Assembly (NCBI RefSeq): GCF_025060755.1
Contig: NZ_JANYUY010000028.1
Location: 35,049-99,048, forward strand
DNA length: 64,000 bases
Source of the DNA: Paenibacillus doosanensis
Lineage (GTDB): Bacteria > Bacillota > Bacilli > Paenibacillales > NBRC-103111
Direction: 5' to 3'
Shown: in pieces, positions 27,601 to 36,260 of the stretch
Layout of the letters: each line of letters opens with the position of its first letter
How positions within the stretch are numbered: the stretch's first letter is position 1
Notes under the pieces: generated by a model
What the model saw: only the letters and a program-made list of their open reading frames with translations
Told to the model about the DNA's origin: nothing
Database searches by the model: none
Made by a program: the position numbers and the translations under genes

Positions 27601-30600
27601 ATTACGCTACGCTATCTTACGACGGAGTTAACACGATAGCGGGAGGCATCGCCGGCAAAATCGAGAACGGCAGCATTACCGGCGACGCAAGCAAGACGAA
27701 TGCGGACAATGTATTTATCGTCGGATCGGCTGCCGCAGCATCGTCTTATGCCGGCGGTATCGCGGGCTATAACGATAAAACCCGGGTGGAGAAAGTGTTC
27801 TCCGGCTCGGTTAATTTGGTCATCAGCGGCCCTAATGCGGTCGTCGGCGGCATGACAGGCTATAATCTGGGCACAGATACCGCCGTTATTATCAATAACA
27901 ACACGGATGCGCTCAGCTTGAAGGTTACTCCTACGGCGGTGTCGCCGATTGTCGGGGGCATCGCCGGGATCAATGACCGGCGCGCGGGAGATCCGAGTGC
28001 CGAACCGGGCAAAGCCGTCAGCACGATTCAGAACAGCCGAATCGTCGGTACGATGCTCGTCAGCGCGGAGTCCGCGGTGACGGGCGGTCTGGTCGGCGAG
28101 AACCGGAGCCTGATTGCCAATAACAGCATTTCCGATAAGATATCGGTGACTTCCGAAGGAAACTCCGGTATCGTCGGCGGTCTGGCCGGTTTAAATACGG
28201 AAAACGGCATCTTGTACTACACTTATTCGAATGCCAATCTGAGCATTGAGGGCGAGCATACGATGGGCGGCGGCTTGGCCGGCGAAAACCGGGGGCAAGT
28301 GACCGCATCCTATGTGGACATCGCAATTACGGGCAATGCGCATGGAGTCGCGGGAGATTCCGTCTATTTGGGCGGACTCATCGGCCGTAACAGCGGTAAT
28401 ATCGACAAATCGTACTCGGTTTCCACCGTGACCGCGCGCGGCAGCTACTCGATCGTCGGCGGCCTGGTGGGCGAGCATGCCGCAGGCGAGATTACGAATT
28501 CCTACGCAGCCAAAGAGGTTATTGCCGGAGCCGATCATTCTTATGCCGGAGGGCTTCTCGGCCGCATTACAAGCGGTACGGTAACGACAGCCTATTCGGC
28601 GGGCAAGGTAACTGCGGCCGAAGGCTCGTATGCGGGCGGCTTTGCCGGACGCTACGATAACAACAACAAAGAACTGCTGTATAAAGCGTATTACGTAAAA
28701 GACGTAGATAACGACATCAACGGGGATTTACCGGATTTTGCGGACGGCAGCTTCCTCTGGCTGAACGCGCAGGCGCGCCTCACCACGATCCTCGCTGCAA
28801 CGCTGAAGGACCGGAGCTACTTCCCGGGCTTGTCCGGCTGGGATTTCAATACGACCTGGAGATACGGATCGCTCGATGCCGAGTATAAATATCCCGAACT
28901 CATCCGCACTGCCAATGACGGCGGAGAGACGGGAGGCGGCGAAGATGTCAATGCCAATATCAACTGGTACGTAAGAGATAAGGGAGCAATCACCTTCGAA
29001 GTGAAGAGCGAGGCTGAGCTTGCCGGACTCGCGGCGATTGTGAACGGGACGATTCCCGGCGTCTCCCAGTTCTCTTTCGAAGGAAGAACGATTAAGGTCG
29101 TGAAGCCGATTCACATCCAGTCGAAGCAGTGGATACCTATCGGGTTTAATGAAGAAAGCGCGTTTCAAGGCAGTTTTGACGGCGGGGATCAATTGATCGA
29201 CGGTCTGACCTTGACGGCTCCGGCGAACTCCCTGTATTCGGGGTTGTTCGGAGTCATCGGACAGAAGGCCAAAGTGGACCGCGTCAAATTGGAGCCTCTA
29301 TCCGTAACCGGGCAGCAATATGCAGGTTCGCTTGCGGGATTGAATAAAGGCGCGGTGTCCCATATCAGCGTCAAGCTGACGGGCAGCGCCGCCGTCAGCG
29401 GAAGCACCGCGGGCGGCATGATCGGCAAAAACACAGGAACGCTCTCTGAGCTCACTCTGAGCTCGGAAAGCGGAGCACGGGTAGAAGCGACAGGAACGAA
29501 TCCGATTGCCGGAGGGTTTATCGGCGAGAATACGGTTGCCCTTCATCCGGGTATCGTCAAATTCACGACGATCGGCGGCAATGTCGTCAGCTCTGCGGCC
29601 AATGCGACGATCGGCGGACTGGTCGGCAAGCAAGCCGGCGATGTCAGCGCTCTGAGCATCGATACGGCGGCGCAGCTGTCCGCTTCGGGAGCAGGCAGCA
29701 CGGCCGGCGGTTTGATCGGCCAGTACGTATCCGGCAAAGCGGATGCGATCCGTCTGTCCTTCACAGCGGATAGCAAGCTGGAAGCGCCGGGAGCAGGCTC
29801 GATCCTGGGCGGACTCATCGGGCAATCCGGCTCCGATAACCCGATTCATCAAGCGGAGGTTGCAGCTGCAGCCGACACTTGGGTTATGACGGGCAACGGA
29901 ACGGTCGGCGGCATCGTGGGAAGCAAGGAAGGCCAAGGCATTAGTGCGTTTGACCTGGATCAGGTGAAGGCGGGTCAGCTCAATCTGGCTACCTACGACT
30001 CCAGCGAGAATGCGGTGCTCGGCGGCATTGCGGGCAAGCTTGCTCATGCGGCCGTGCGCGACGCTGCGGTGAGCGGCGTTCTGCGGGCTGCGGGAAAGAG
30101 CGTTGCAGCAGGCGGCATCGCAGGGCAAGCGGAAGATTCGATTCTGTATATGCTTGACGTGAAATCGGATATTCACTCCGTATCCGGAGCGGGCGATGGT
30201 ATCGTCGGCGGCGTTGCCGGGATGTTGTCTTCGAGCGACGTCAACAAGAGCTTCGATTTCGGCAAGCTTGCTCCTTTCTACCAAGGGGTGTACAACGCTT
30301 CGGTATCGTCCGGTGCGATCCAAGCCGCCGGTACGGATAACGGCGGGGATTTGTATGTAGGCGGTATCGCGGGCCGGAATCACACGGCTTCCATCTATCA
30401 TTCCGTATCCGCAGCGCCGATAGCGGTCAGCGGAGGGAAGACGGTTTCCGCAGGCGGAACGGCAGGCTTCAGCACCGGCATCATCGTCAGCACGGCGGCG
30501 CATAGCGGCATAACAGCCGACACCAGCCGCGTCTATCATGTCGGCGGCGTAGTCGGCCAAGCGGCAGGCGGCGAGATCCATTATTCGAACGCCGTATCGT

Positions 30601-33600
30601 CGGCGGGCGAGAAGATTGCGGTTGCCAGCGCCGTGACCAAGCCGGGGATGGTACCGGCCACTCATGTCGGAGGTTTTGTCGGAACGGCCGATAATACGTT
30701 ATTCGCCGATTCCTTTGCCGATATACCTGTGCAAGTCGTGTGCGACAATCAGGACAATACGATTTACGCAGGCGGCTTTGCGGGCCTGCTCGGCGATCTC
30801 GATCCGGCGGGCTCGGGCACGATCAAGCGGGCGTATGCCAAAGGGACCGTCGACGTTCAAGGCATCACGGGCGCGTACGCGGGCGGCTTCGCCGGCTCCG
30901 CGGACCGTTACGGGATCGAGGGCGCCTATGCTGCGGGCAATGTGACGAATGCGGGCTCCGATACGAGAACCGGCGGCTTCGCCGGGATCGTCGAGAGGGC
31001 GGCAAGCGTGAAGAATGCGTATGCGATGCAAGGGAAGGTGGCGGCGAGCGGCGTCAATTATGCGAGCCGGTCTTATACCGGCGGCTTCGCAGGATATAAC
31101 GACGGCGTGATCGAGCGCGCGTATGCGGGCACCGCAGACGTTACGATGAATGTGAGCGGGGCCAATGCGTTCAGCGGAGCGCTGATCGGTTACAACTTCA
31201 GGAACGCAAGCGTAACCGGGTCCTTCTATCTCGGCAAGCTGGAGCCTATCGGGCGCAGTCTGGCGGCCGCGGAAGCGGCGAAAGCGGACAGCGATCTGAC
31301 AAGCTCTTACGGCTTCGGGCGCTGGAACTTTGACGTCGACGCATCGTTCCTGAGCCAATACGGCTCCGCGGACATCGCCGTTCAAAGCGGCAGACAATTC
31401 GTAGGCATCGTGAAGCTGTACAATGATGCGGACACGACGTATTACCGTTTGTTCAACCGGACGGCGGATGCCGGACCGGCGCTGAATCATCTTGCTCTCG
31501 GAGCGGATATTTCGCTGGAAGGGGCCGCTTGGGAACCTTTCGCAGCGTTCCGGGGCGAGTTCGACGGCCAAGGAAAAACGATCCGCGGGCTTCAAGGCAC
31601 GGCGGAGGATTCCGCGGCTTACGGCTTCGCGGCCGAGAACTACGGAACGATCAAGAACGTTATCTTCGCCGAAACGAACATCACGGCAGGGACGAATACG
31701 GGGATTGTCGCCGGGATCAACCATGCGGGAGCGACGATCAGCGGCATTGCCATTAGCGGTTCGGTGAAGGGCGCGGATTATACCGGAGGCGCAGCCGGCA
31801 CGAATGAAGGCACGCTGACCAATATCAGCATCCCGTCCCTGAGCTTAACCGGTGGGGAGTATATCGGCGGCGCGGCAGGCTTAAACAAAGGCTTGATGTC
31901 CGACATCGGCATTCAATCGCTGAACGTAGCCGGAGCCGGGTATACCGGCGGGGTAACCGGAGCCAATGAAGGCGAGCTGACGAAAGCGAATATTCAATCG
32001 GTGAACGTCACCGGCGCCGGATATACCGGCGGTGTGGCAGGAACGAATGAAGGCGAGCTAACGCATGCCGACATTCAATCGGCGAACGTCACCGGTTCCG
32101 ATTATACCGGCGGCGTTACCGGAGCCAACGGCAATAAGGTGGCCGAAGTGAACGCTCAAGCCGTCTTTGTGGACGGAGCCGGCAATACCGGCGGCGCGGC
32201 GGGCAGCAATAAGGGCACGCTGTCGAACGTCGGCATTCAAGCTCTGACCTTGACCGGCAAGGACAATATCGGCGGAGCCGTCGGCATCAATAGCGGAAGC
32301 GCGGAGCATATCTCCGTGAGCGGCAGCGTTGACGCGACGGGCGGCACGGCGGGCGGCATTGCCGGAGTCAATGAAGGGAATATAAGCCAAGCTTATTCCA
32401 GAGGCAGCATCGGCATGACGAAGGGGGCGCAGCCGGCGGTTGCCGGCGGAATCGCCGGAGAGAACAGGCCGTCCGGCGTCATCGGCGAATCGTTCTCCTA
32501 TGCCGATCTCACGATCGCGGCGGAGCAGGCCACAGCGGGCGGCATCGCGGGGATCAATCGCGGTACGATCGCCGACACGTACTATTCGGGACGACTGTCC
32601 GCCGAAGGAACTGCCATTGTGCGGGCCGGAGGCATTGCCGGATACGCCGCAGCGGGCACGATCCGCGATTCGCTGAATGACGGCGAGATCGGCGCGGCGG
32701 TGAACGGGCTCATCATTCCGGGCAAAACGTATTTCGGCGGGATTGCCGGGCTGAAGGAAGAGGCGGCTGCGATCAGCAATACGGCCTTTAACAAGCAGAT
32801 GCTCAAATCGGATACTGCGTACTACAGCGCCGCCGGAGCAAGATCGGCGGGGGCGGCGGGCGAAGCGTCCGGATTAACGGCTCAAGATTTGGTTAGCGGC
32901 TCGCTGCCGTTAACCCTGAGCAAGGAAAGATGGCAGGCGGTTCAAGGATTTTATCCGCAGCTGGTCGCTTTCGGCGGCAGCTTGGCGTCCAAGCTGAGCG
33001 CAGCGGCCGTCATTCCGGGAGAGAAGGATACGATTCATCAGATCCGATCCGAGTTCGGACTGACTCCGGATAAGAATGTGGTATGGAGCGCCGATCCGAA
33101 GGAGATTTCCATCGGCAGCACTTCGGGATCGCTGAAGGGCGCGATGATCTCGTCCGGCAGCGCGGTATTAAAAGCCGCGGTGGGCGGAGAGTCCAGATCG
33201 TTCACCGTGAACAAACCGGCCTTTGCGTTTGCAGAGACTGCGCAGAAGCCTAAGGCGGTTTCCGGCAGCAATCCGTTCACGGACATGACTTCCGTTGCTC
33301 TGGCAAGCGATGAAGCGAACGGAACGATCTATTACACGCTGGACGGCAGCGAGCCGGACCGGTGGTCGAAGGTGTACAGCTCGCCGATCACGCTGTACGG
33401 CACGACAACGATCAAGGCGGTTACGATTGCGGAGGATAAGGAGCCTAGCGAGATCTATTCCTGGACCTGGACGATGCGCGAGCATTCGCGAGGCGGAGGC
33501 GGGGGCGGCGGTTTTGCACTGCCTGCCCAGCCGGAACCGGTCATCACGGCTAAAGTAGGTCAAAAATCGGTTGCGACCGATAACGGCACGCCGGTCACTT

Positions 33601-34361
33601 TTGCCGTAAACAGCAAATTGGCTTTGACGGCGCCGGAAGGGCAAACGATCTACTACACAACCGACGGCACGACTCCGACCAAGGACAGTCTCCGTTATAC
33701 CGGGGAACTGATCATTACGCGGAATATGACCGTCAAGATGATTACCGATCAAAACGATCAAGTCGTGACGATCGATTGCCAGGTCGAAAACGCCAAGTAC
33801 GAATTGAAAAGCGACGCCGGCCAAGTGAAGTATATTTCCGGTTACGATAACAACGAATTCCGGCCGGATGCTACGCTGAACCGTTATGAAATTACGGATA
33901 TGCTCAAGCCGCTGTTGAATATGGAGGACGTCAACGTTGCCAACATGTTGAGCGATGTTAGCAGCCGCAAGCAAGACGACGTCGCGTTCTTTACATCGGC
34001 GGGCATTATCGACGGTTATCCCGATCGTACGTTCGGCGGGGACAAGGGACTGACGAGAGCCGAATTCGTCGTCATTATGTCCAGAGTGCTGAAGCTGGAT
34101 ATTCAAGAAACCGGAGAAGCTTCCTTATCCGACGTATCCGGTCATTGGGCGGAGAAGTATATCAACGCCTTTACAAAAGCGGGCTATGTCGACGGCTTCC
34201 CGGACGGCACGTTCCAGCCCGACAGCGAGATGACGAGGGCGCAGGCCGTCGTTCTGATCAATCGTGTGATCGGCAAGGAGAAGCAGGATTTGCCTGCGGC
34301 ATTCAGCGACCTGCCTTCCGATCATTGGGCTTATCAAGATATTATGGCAGCGAAGAAATAA
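24693..34361 (+). CDS. Giant GLUG-repeat, SLH-anchored surface protein (predicted beta-helix adhesin)
   Basis: About 3220 residues. Residues 1-30 are a signal peptide (LLLLAGLMTFHANA). Most of the chain is built of short GGIAG/GGVTG-N-G units, the GLUG repeat found in large adhesins, predicted to stack as a beta-helix. Three times a header with a W-x-PIG or W-x-PF phrase and a F-x-G-x-F/L-x-G element starts a new block (about residues 35-150, 1420-1550 and 2230-2355). The third block has near-regular 27-residue repeats. Then follow a chitobiase-C-like module (TIYYTLDGSEPD, about 2858-2928), a poly-glycine linker, a second such module (IYYTTDGTTPT) and about three and a half SLH repeats to the end. 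The second of two ATGs is chosen: GAAGGCGG lies 7 bases before it. A serine protease gene follows by 30 bp. Confidence 0.88.
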   Translation: MAVKQKSIYAIGFAVMFLLLLAGLMTFHANASTSRWTDGNHADTSWFDNYTEFQTYTIDTPAKLAGVAKLVNAGKNANDVPINGFSGKTLEVNQDLDLSAYLWVPIGTEANPFKGTLITAHGATIEIRGMKISDNTMYSGFIGYMDGATVGGFHFTETGAISLSSVTSDVYAGTAVGKMVNNSILYDITSNVPVTVDSPNRDTYVGGIVGQGAGTLSNLRNTGAVTASGGNVYAGGVTGSVYGKMVKIWNTGALNATGKADQSVYAGGIVGYSPLSIAMNQDNTIISNSGAVTVAGGSKLYAGGIVGKANGVLSFSAATTNSAAVTINAPAAAGTYAGGLAGSLGTGNADLPFGNTGAVTNNGGTGVHTGGLAGYIEGAFSWKKGYVNNVAVTATGKDHVYTGGLFGYATGDLALNGAGKNTGAIRVSGALSGQPDEAYTGGLIGYAEQRVLLQDGSPSAYENSGSITVSGGTGVYTGGIVSNRAYARTDVTQTSTVETSNVSSVGNLTVSGKTKLYTGGFIGMVGADSPDKQITNASFASDITVTAAASAPGSTISTGGVVGYFAGGGTVSGASFKRTPAGVVDGVPTYKGGTITSTGGGAGTYTGGIAGYVDGGSIAGANVGNTAGSYTQLVSDGFVGGVAGYLNGSVSHAAVQYAGATVQTADGFAGGIAGTAQGSISGATVGDAAAAGSDSVQLAAAAGIDRLTAGGIVGRNEGPLAVTDALVTRTALLNEAGRTDYSLGAVAGVLTPEAQLGAAGSPLQVKQMAIEVNADNSQVGGAVGVNRAHQAFLSIEGVTVEIPANGIKFGGAAGVQDTAQGSEAADGFVVKAEDVAVTAAGDHLQIGGLFGENRSVAPKGLAENVRVTASGTANQVGGIAGNNSGTIAGSSAKAHQLEISGEAGEAGGIAGRSEAPDGSASPAVISNAWVHAGEGTLIKATGVSDVIGGIAGYAKRTEIKDSVVDAALPDYATLSYDGVNTIAGGIAGKIENGSITGDASKTNADNVFIVGSAAAASSYAGGIAGYNDKTRVEKVFSGSVNLVISGPNAVVGGMTGYNLGTDTAVIINNNTDALSLKVTPTAVSPIVGGIAGINDRRAGDPSAEPGKAVSTIQNSRIVGTMLVSAESAVTGGLVGENRSLIANNSISDKISVTSEGNSGIVGGLAGLNTENGILYYTYSNANLSIEGEHTMGGGLAGENRGQVTASYVDIAITGNAHGVAGDSVYLGGLIGRNSGNIDKSYSVSTVTARGSYSIVGGLVGEHAAGEITNSYAAKEVIAGADHSYAGGLLGRITSGTVTTAYSAGKVTAAEGSYAGGFAGRYDNNNKELLYKAYYVKDVDNDINGDLPDFADGSFLWLNAQARLTTILAATLKDRSYFPGLSGWDFNTTWRYGSLDAEYKYPELIRTANDGGETGGGEDVNANINWYVRDKGAITFEVKSEAELAGLAAIVNGTIPGVSQFSFEGRTIKVVKPIHIQSKQWIPIGFNEESAFQGSFDGGDQLIDGLTLTAPANSLYSGLFGVIGQKAKVDRVKLEPLSVTGQQYAGSLAGLNKGAVSHISVKLTGSAAVSGSTAGGMIGKNTGTLSELTLSSESGARVEATGTNPIAGGFIGENTVALHPGIVKFTTIGGNVVSSAANATIGGLVGKQAGDVSALSIDTAAQLSASGAGSTAGGLIGQYVSGKADAIRLSFTADSKLEAPGAGSILGGLIGQSGSDNPIHQAEVAAAADTWVMTGNGTVGGIVGSKEGQGISAFDLDQVKAGQLNLATYDSSENAVLGGIAGKLAHAAVRDAAVSGVLRAAGKSVAAGGIAGQAEDSILYMLDVKSDIHSVSGAGDGIVGGVAGMLSSSDVNKSFDFGKLAPFYQGVYNASVSSGAIQAAGTDNGGDLYVGGIAGRNHTASIYHSVSAAPIAVSGGKTVSAGGTAGFSTGIIVSTAAHSGITADTSRVYHVGGVVGQAAGGEIHYSNAVSSAGEKIAVASAVTKPGMVPATHVGGFVGTADNTLFADSFADIPVQVVCDNQDNTIYAGGFAGLLGDLDPAGSGTIKRAYAKGTVDVQGITGAYAGGFAGSADRYGIEGAYAAGNVTNAGSDTRTGGFAGIVERAASVKNAYAMQGKVAASGVNYASRSYTGGFAGYNDGVIERAYAGTADVTMNVSGANAFSGALIGYNFRNASVTGSFYLGKLEPIGRSLAAAEAAKADSDLTSSYGFGRWNFDVDASFLSQYGSADIAVQSGRQFVGIVKLYNDADTTYYRLFNRTADAGPALNHLALGADISLEGAAWEPFAAFRGEFDGQGKTIRGLQGTAEDSAAYGFAAENYGTIKNVIFAETNITAGTNTGIVAGINHAGATISGIAISGSVKGADYTGGAAGTNEGTLTNISIPSLSLTGGEYIGGAAGLNKGLMSDIGIQSLNVAGAGYTGGVTGANEGELTKANIQSVNVTGAGYTGGVAGTNEGELTHADIQSANVTGSDYTGGVTGANGNKVAEVNAQAVFVDGAGNTGGAAGSNKGTLSNVGIQALTLTGKDNIGGAVGINSGSAEHISVSGSVDATGGTAGGIAGVNEGNISQAYSRGSIGMTKGAQPAVAGGIAGENRPSGVIGESFSYADLTIAAEQATAGGIAGINRGTIADTYYSGRLSAEGTAIVRAGGIAGYAAAGTIRDSLNDGEIGAAVNGLIIPGKTYFGGIAGLKEEAAAISNTAFNKQMLKSDTAYYSAAGARSAGAAGEASGLTAQDLVSGSLPLTLSKERWQAVQGFYPQLVAFGGSLASKLSAAAVIPGEKDTIHQIRSEFGLTPDKNVVWSADPKEISIGSTSGSLKGAMISSGSAVLKAAVGGESRSFTVNKPAFAFAETAQKPKAVSGSNPFTDMTSVALASDEANGTIYYTLDGSEPDRWSKVYSSPITLYGTTTIKAVTIAEDKEPSEIYSWTWTMREHSRGGGGGGGFALPAQPEPVITAKVGQKSVATDNGTPVTFAVNSKLALTAPEGQTIYYTTDGTTPTKDSLRYTGELIITRNMTVKMITDQNDQVVTIDCQVENAKYELKSDAGQVKYISGYDNNEFRPDATLNRYEITDMLKPLLNMEDVNVANMLSDVSSRKQDDVAFFTSAGIIDGYPDRTFGGDKGLTRAEFVVIMSRVLKLDIQETGEASLSDVSGHWAEKYINAFTKAGYVDGFPDGTFQPDSEMTRAQAVVLINRVIGKEKQDLPAAFSDLPSDHWAYQDIMAAKK
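31771..32340 (+). repeat. 81-bp tandem coding repeats inside the GLUG gene
   Basis: Seven units of 27 codons follow one another, each with a YTGG(V/A)(T/A)G start, a (A/T)NEGELT middle and an IQS(V/L/A)NVTG end. Units 3 and 4 are nearly identical in protein and close in DNA, pointing to recent duplication; the outer units have diverged. Confidence 0.8.
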
Positions 34362-34391
34362 GCATTAGAACCGGAGAGGCGGTAATGAACC

Positions 34392-35078
34392 ATGAAACGA
34401 AAAGCGGCGGCGCTTGGCTTAGGATTGCTCGTATTGCTGTTGTCCGGCATGAGCCTGTTCACCAAAGCTAACGCCGATGAAGCGGCGGTTTACAACGCGG
34501 AGGAGATGTATGAGCGGGCGCAAAGCGCCGTATTCTACATCAGGGCTTTGAACGCGGACGATGCTCTCAAAGCTACGGGAACCGGAGTGATAATCTCCGC
34601 CGACGGATTGGCCGCTACCGCCTGCCACGTTCTAACCGAGGCCGCACGGCTGGAAGCGGTGCTGAGCGACGGACGCGCGGTATCCTCGATCGAGGTGCTC
34701 GGCTGCGATCAAGAGACGGACGCGGCGCTCCTGAAGCTCCCCGCTCCCGATGCGGGAGTGGAGGGGAATGCGGCGTACCCGGCTTTACCGATCCGGGATA
34801 CGGCGGTCAAGCACGGCGAGAACGTATTCGCCCTCGGGTACCCGATGAAGGATACTCCGATCATCACCGAAGGCATTATCAACTCGCCGCATGCGGAAAT
34901 TAACGGGAGAGGCAGAATATTAACCTCCGCCCAAATCGTCAGCGGCATGTCCGGAGGGCCGCTCATCGACCGGTACGGCCGGCTGGCCGGCATTATATCC
35001 GGATCGCTGAAGACGATGAACAATATCCATCTGGTTATTCCGGTCAGCGATTTACAGTCTCTTTTGCCTAAGCAGTAA
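34392..35078 (+). CDS. Exported trypsin-like (HtrA/S1-type) serine protease
   Basis: A 228-residue protein with a signal peptide (GLGLLVLLLSGMSLF, cut near ANADE). The catalytic triad is visible: His in AATACHVL, Asp in DQETDAALLKL and Ser in IVSGMSGGPL, with an ALGYP strand between. There is no PDZ domain, so it is shorter than DegP/HtrA and resembles a stand-alone S1C/V8-like protease acting outside the membrane. It starts 30 bp after the GLUG giant without a terminator between, so it is probably in the same transcript and may trim or protect the large surface proteins. GGAGAGGCGG precedes the ATG. A good terminator follows. Confidence 0.87.
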   Translation: MKRKAAALGLGLLVLLLSGMSLFTKANADEAAVYNAEEMYERAQSAVFYIRALNADDALKATGTGVIISADGLAATACHVLTEAARLEAVLSDGRAVSSIEVLGCDQETDAALLKLPAPDAGVEGNAAYPALPIRDTAVKHGENVFALGYPMKDTPIITEGIINSPHAEINGRGRILTSAQIVSGMSGGPLIDRYGRLAGIISGSLKTMNNIHLVIPVSDLQSLLPKQ

Positions 35079-35131
35079 GGCGGGGGCGATCGTCGCGGCG
35101 AAACAGCTGCGCATTTTGAATCGGCAACAAG

Positions 35132-35165
35132 AGCCGGCACGCTTTCGGGCGATGCCGGCTTTTTC
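35132..35165 (+). terminator. Terminator after the protease gene
   Basis: AGCCGGC (35132-35138) pairs with GCCGGCT (35154-35160), followed by TTTT. It closes the surface cluster. Confidence 0.85.
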
Positions 35166-35291
35166 CGTTATAAGCTTCTTTTCCCTTTTGTTCGGTGCAG
35201 CTTATCGGATACAATATAGCGATAGAGTTTGCATAACAGCGAGATTCGGCCGGAAGCCCGCTGACCAGAGCATATGGAGGTATAGTTAGTT

Positions 35292-35621
35292 ATGGCTGCT
35301 ATCGACGATTTTTTGAAATTGGATATCCGAATCGGGACGATTCGGCGCGCAGAGCCGTTTCCGGAGGCGCGTAAGCCCGCCATTAAGCTGGAAATCGATT
35401 TCGGCGAGCTGGGGATAAAACGTTCATCCGCCCAAATTACGAAGCGGTATGAGCCGGACAAGCTGATCGGGCGCCAGGTGGCGGCGATCGTTAATTTTCC
35501 GCCGAGACGTATCGCCGGCTTTAACTCGGAAGTGCTTGTCCTCGGGGGAGTGCCCGAAGAAGGCGATGTGGTGCTGTTACGGCCGGATGTGCGGGTTGCC
35601 GACGGGACTCCTATCGCCTAA
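35292..35621 (+). CDS. csaA: CsaA, tRNA-binding-domain chaperone
   Basis: A 109-residue protein made of a single EMAP/tRNA-binding OB domain. It opens [11 protein letters not shown] and continues [45 protein letters not shown] and VVLLRPD, the CsaA pattern, and the length is standard. CsaA dimers in Bacillus have chaperone and protein-export-related activity and can bind tRNA. It acts in the cytoplasm. The gene is monocistronic: GGAGG lies 12 bases before the ATG and a strong terminator follows at 35657. Confidence 0.93.
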   Translation: MAAIDDFLKLDIRIGTIRRAEPFPEARKPAIKLEIDFGELGIKRSSAQITKRYEPDKLIGRQVAAIVNFPPRRIAGFNSEVLVLGGVPEEGDVVLLRPDVRVADGTPIA

Positions 35622-35656
35622 CGGATCCTGCAGCGTTGCACAAAAGGAATTTCACA

Positions 35657-35678
35657 GACCGCCGCGGCGGTCTTTTTT
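35657..35678 (+). terminator. Terminator after csaA
   Basis: GACCGCC-GC-GGCGGTC is a perfect 7-bp stem with a 2-base loop (the stem bases may open to a larger loop), followed by six T residues. Confidence 0.92.
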
Positions 35679-35741
35679 GTTGTTTAGGAAATGATGCGCA
35701 GCAATATCCTGTGGATATCCGGGGGCTCCCCCGAAAGTAAT

Positions 35742-35841
35742 GTCTAACCATAGAACGATCCTAGCTGAATGGTTAGACGCCGATCCAGCTTAGGCTGGAT
35801 GCGGACGGAATAAGCTTCAGAGCATCACGTCACTTTTGGGG
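35742..35841 (+). ncRNA. Structured element, copy 2 (candidate RNA)
   Basis: It begins with a perfect 10-bp hairpin (GTCTAACCAT, 35742-35751, with ATGGTTAGAC, 35769-35778). The block shared with copy 1 follows: ATCCAGC-TTAG-GCTGGAT, GCGGACGGAAT, a small AGCTTCAGAGC hairpin and TTTTGGGG at 35834-35841. Of the copy-1 bases, GCTGGATGCGGACGGAAT (35794-35811) is identical. A weak terminator-like AAAAGGC...GCTTTTTT follows near 35880-35910. No gene starts for 400 bp downstream, so this copy may be a stand-alone small RNA. Confidence 0.45.
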
Positions 35842-36063
35842 GATTTGTTCTGCGTTTCATAAAGTTGGTCGTACTCGTGGAAAAGGCTGCGAATAGGTGC
35901 TTTTTTATTATTTTGGAAGCTGTATGATTTTATATTCAATATGAGAAAAATAAAAAATGAAATCATGGCGAAAGAGCGAATAAAACTAGAAAATTGAGTG
36001 TTTCAATCCACATTATTCCAAAAACAACAACCGGATTGTATGATGTGGGAATTGAACCAATAA
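35842..36063. other. AT-rich intergenic region
   Basis: Between the structured element and the MFS promoter there is AT-rich sequence with no credible gene, and no repeat beyond the weak hairpin near 35880-35910. Confidence 0.5.
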
Positions 36064-36098
36064 ACTTTTTATCAAAATGAATAAAATACATTTACAAA
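36064..36098 (+). promoter_or_regulatory. Operator-like sequence before the MFS gene
   Basis: ACTTTTTATCAA-aa-TGAAT-aaaa-T-...-ATTTACAAA matches the sequence at 41395-41430 with one gap, and more loosely the reverse strand at 41284-41312. It overlaps the -35 (TTTACA, 36091-36096). Probably the binding site of the ROK repressor encoded at 39968-41185; inferred. Confidence 0.5.
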
Positions 36099-36120
36099 TT
36101 GAGATTAAATCGTATATGAT
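36091..36120 (+). promoter_or_regulatory. Sigma-A promoter of the MFS-sulfatase unit
   Basis: -35 TTTACA (36091-36096), 18-bp spacer, -10 TATGAT (36115-36120), about 140 bp before the MFS start. Confidence 0.7.
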
Positions 36121-36260
36121 TAGAATATCGATTTTAAAGCTGAATTTAGGGGGCTGAAGCAGGCGAAGCAAGTAGCAAAATCATTGAAATTTCTATAGAA
36201 GCAAACTATCTCCCGCAGCTTACGCAAAAAGCATCTTTCATTATGAAGAGGAGGAAGACC

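Noticed and set aside
29298..30665. Reverse-strand open frame of 455 codons in the GLUG gene, and similar frames at 25515-27059
   Set aside because: They arise from the repetitive forward frame; composition is unlike any protein family and no start signals are present.
31771..32340. Regular 81-bp repeats considered as a CRISPR-like array
   Set aside because: They are in-frame coding repeats without unique spacers between identical units.
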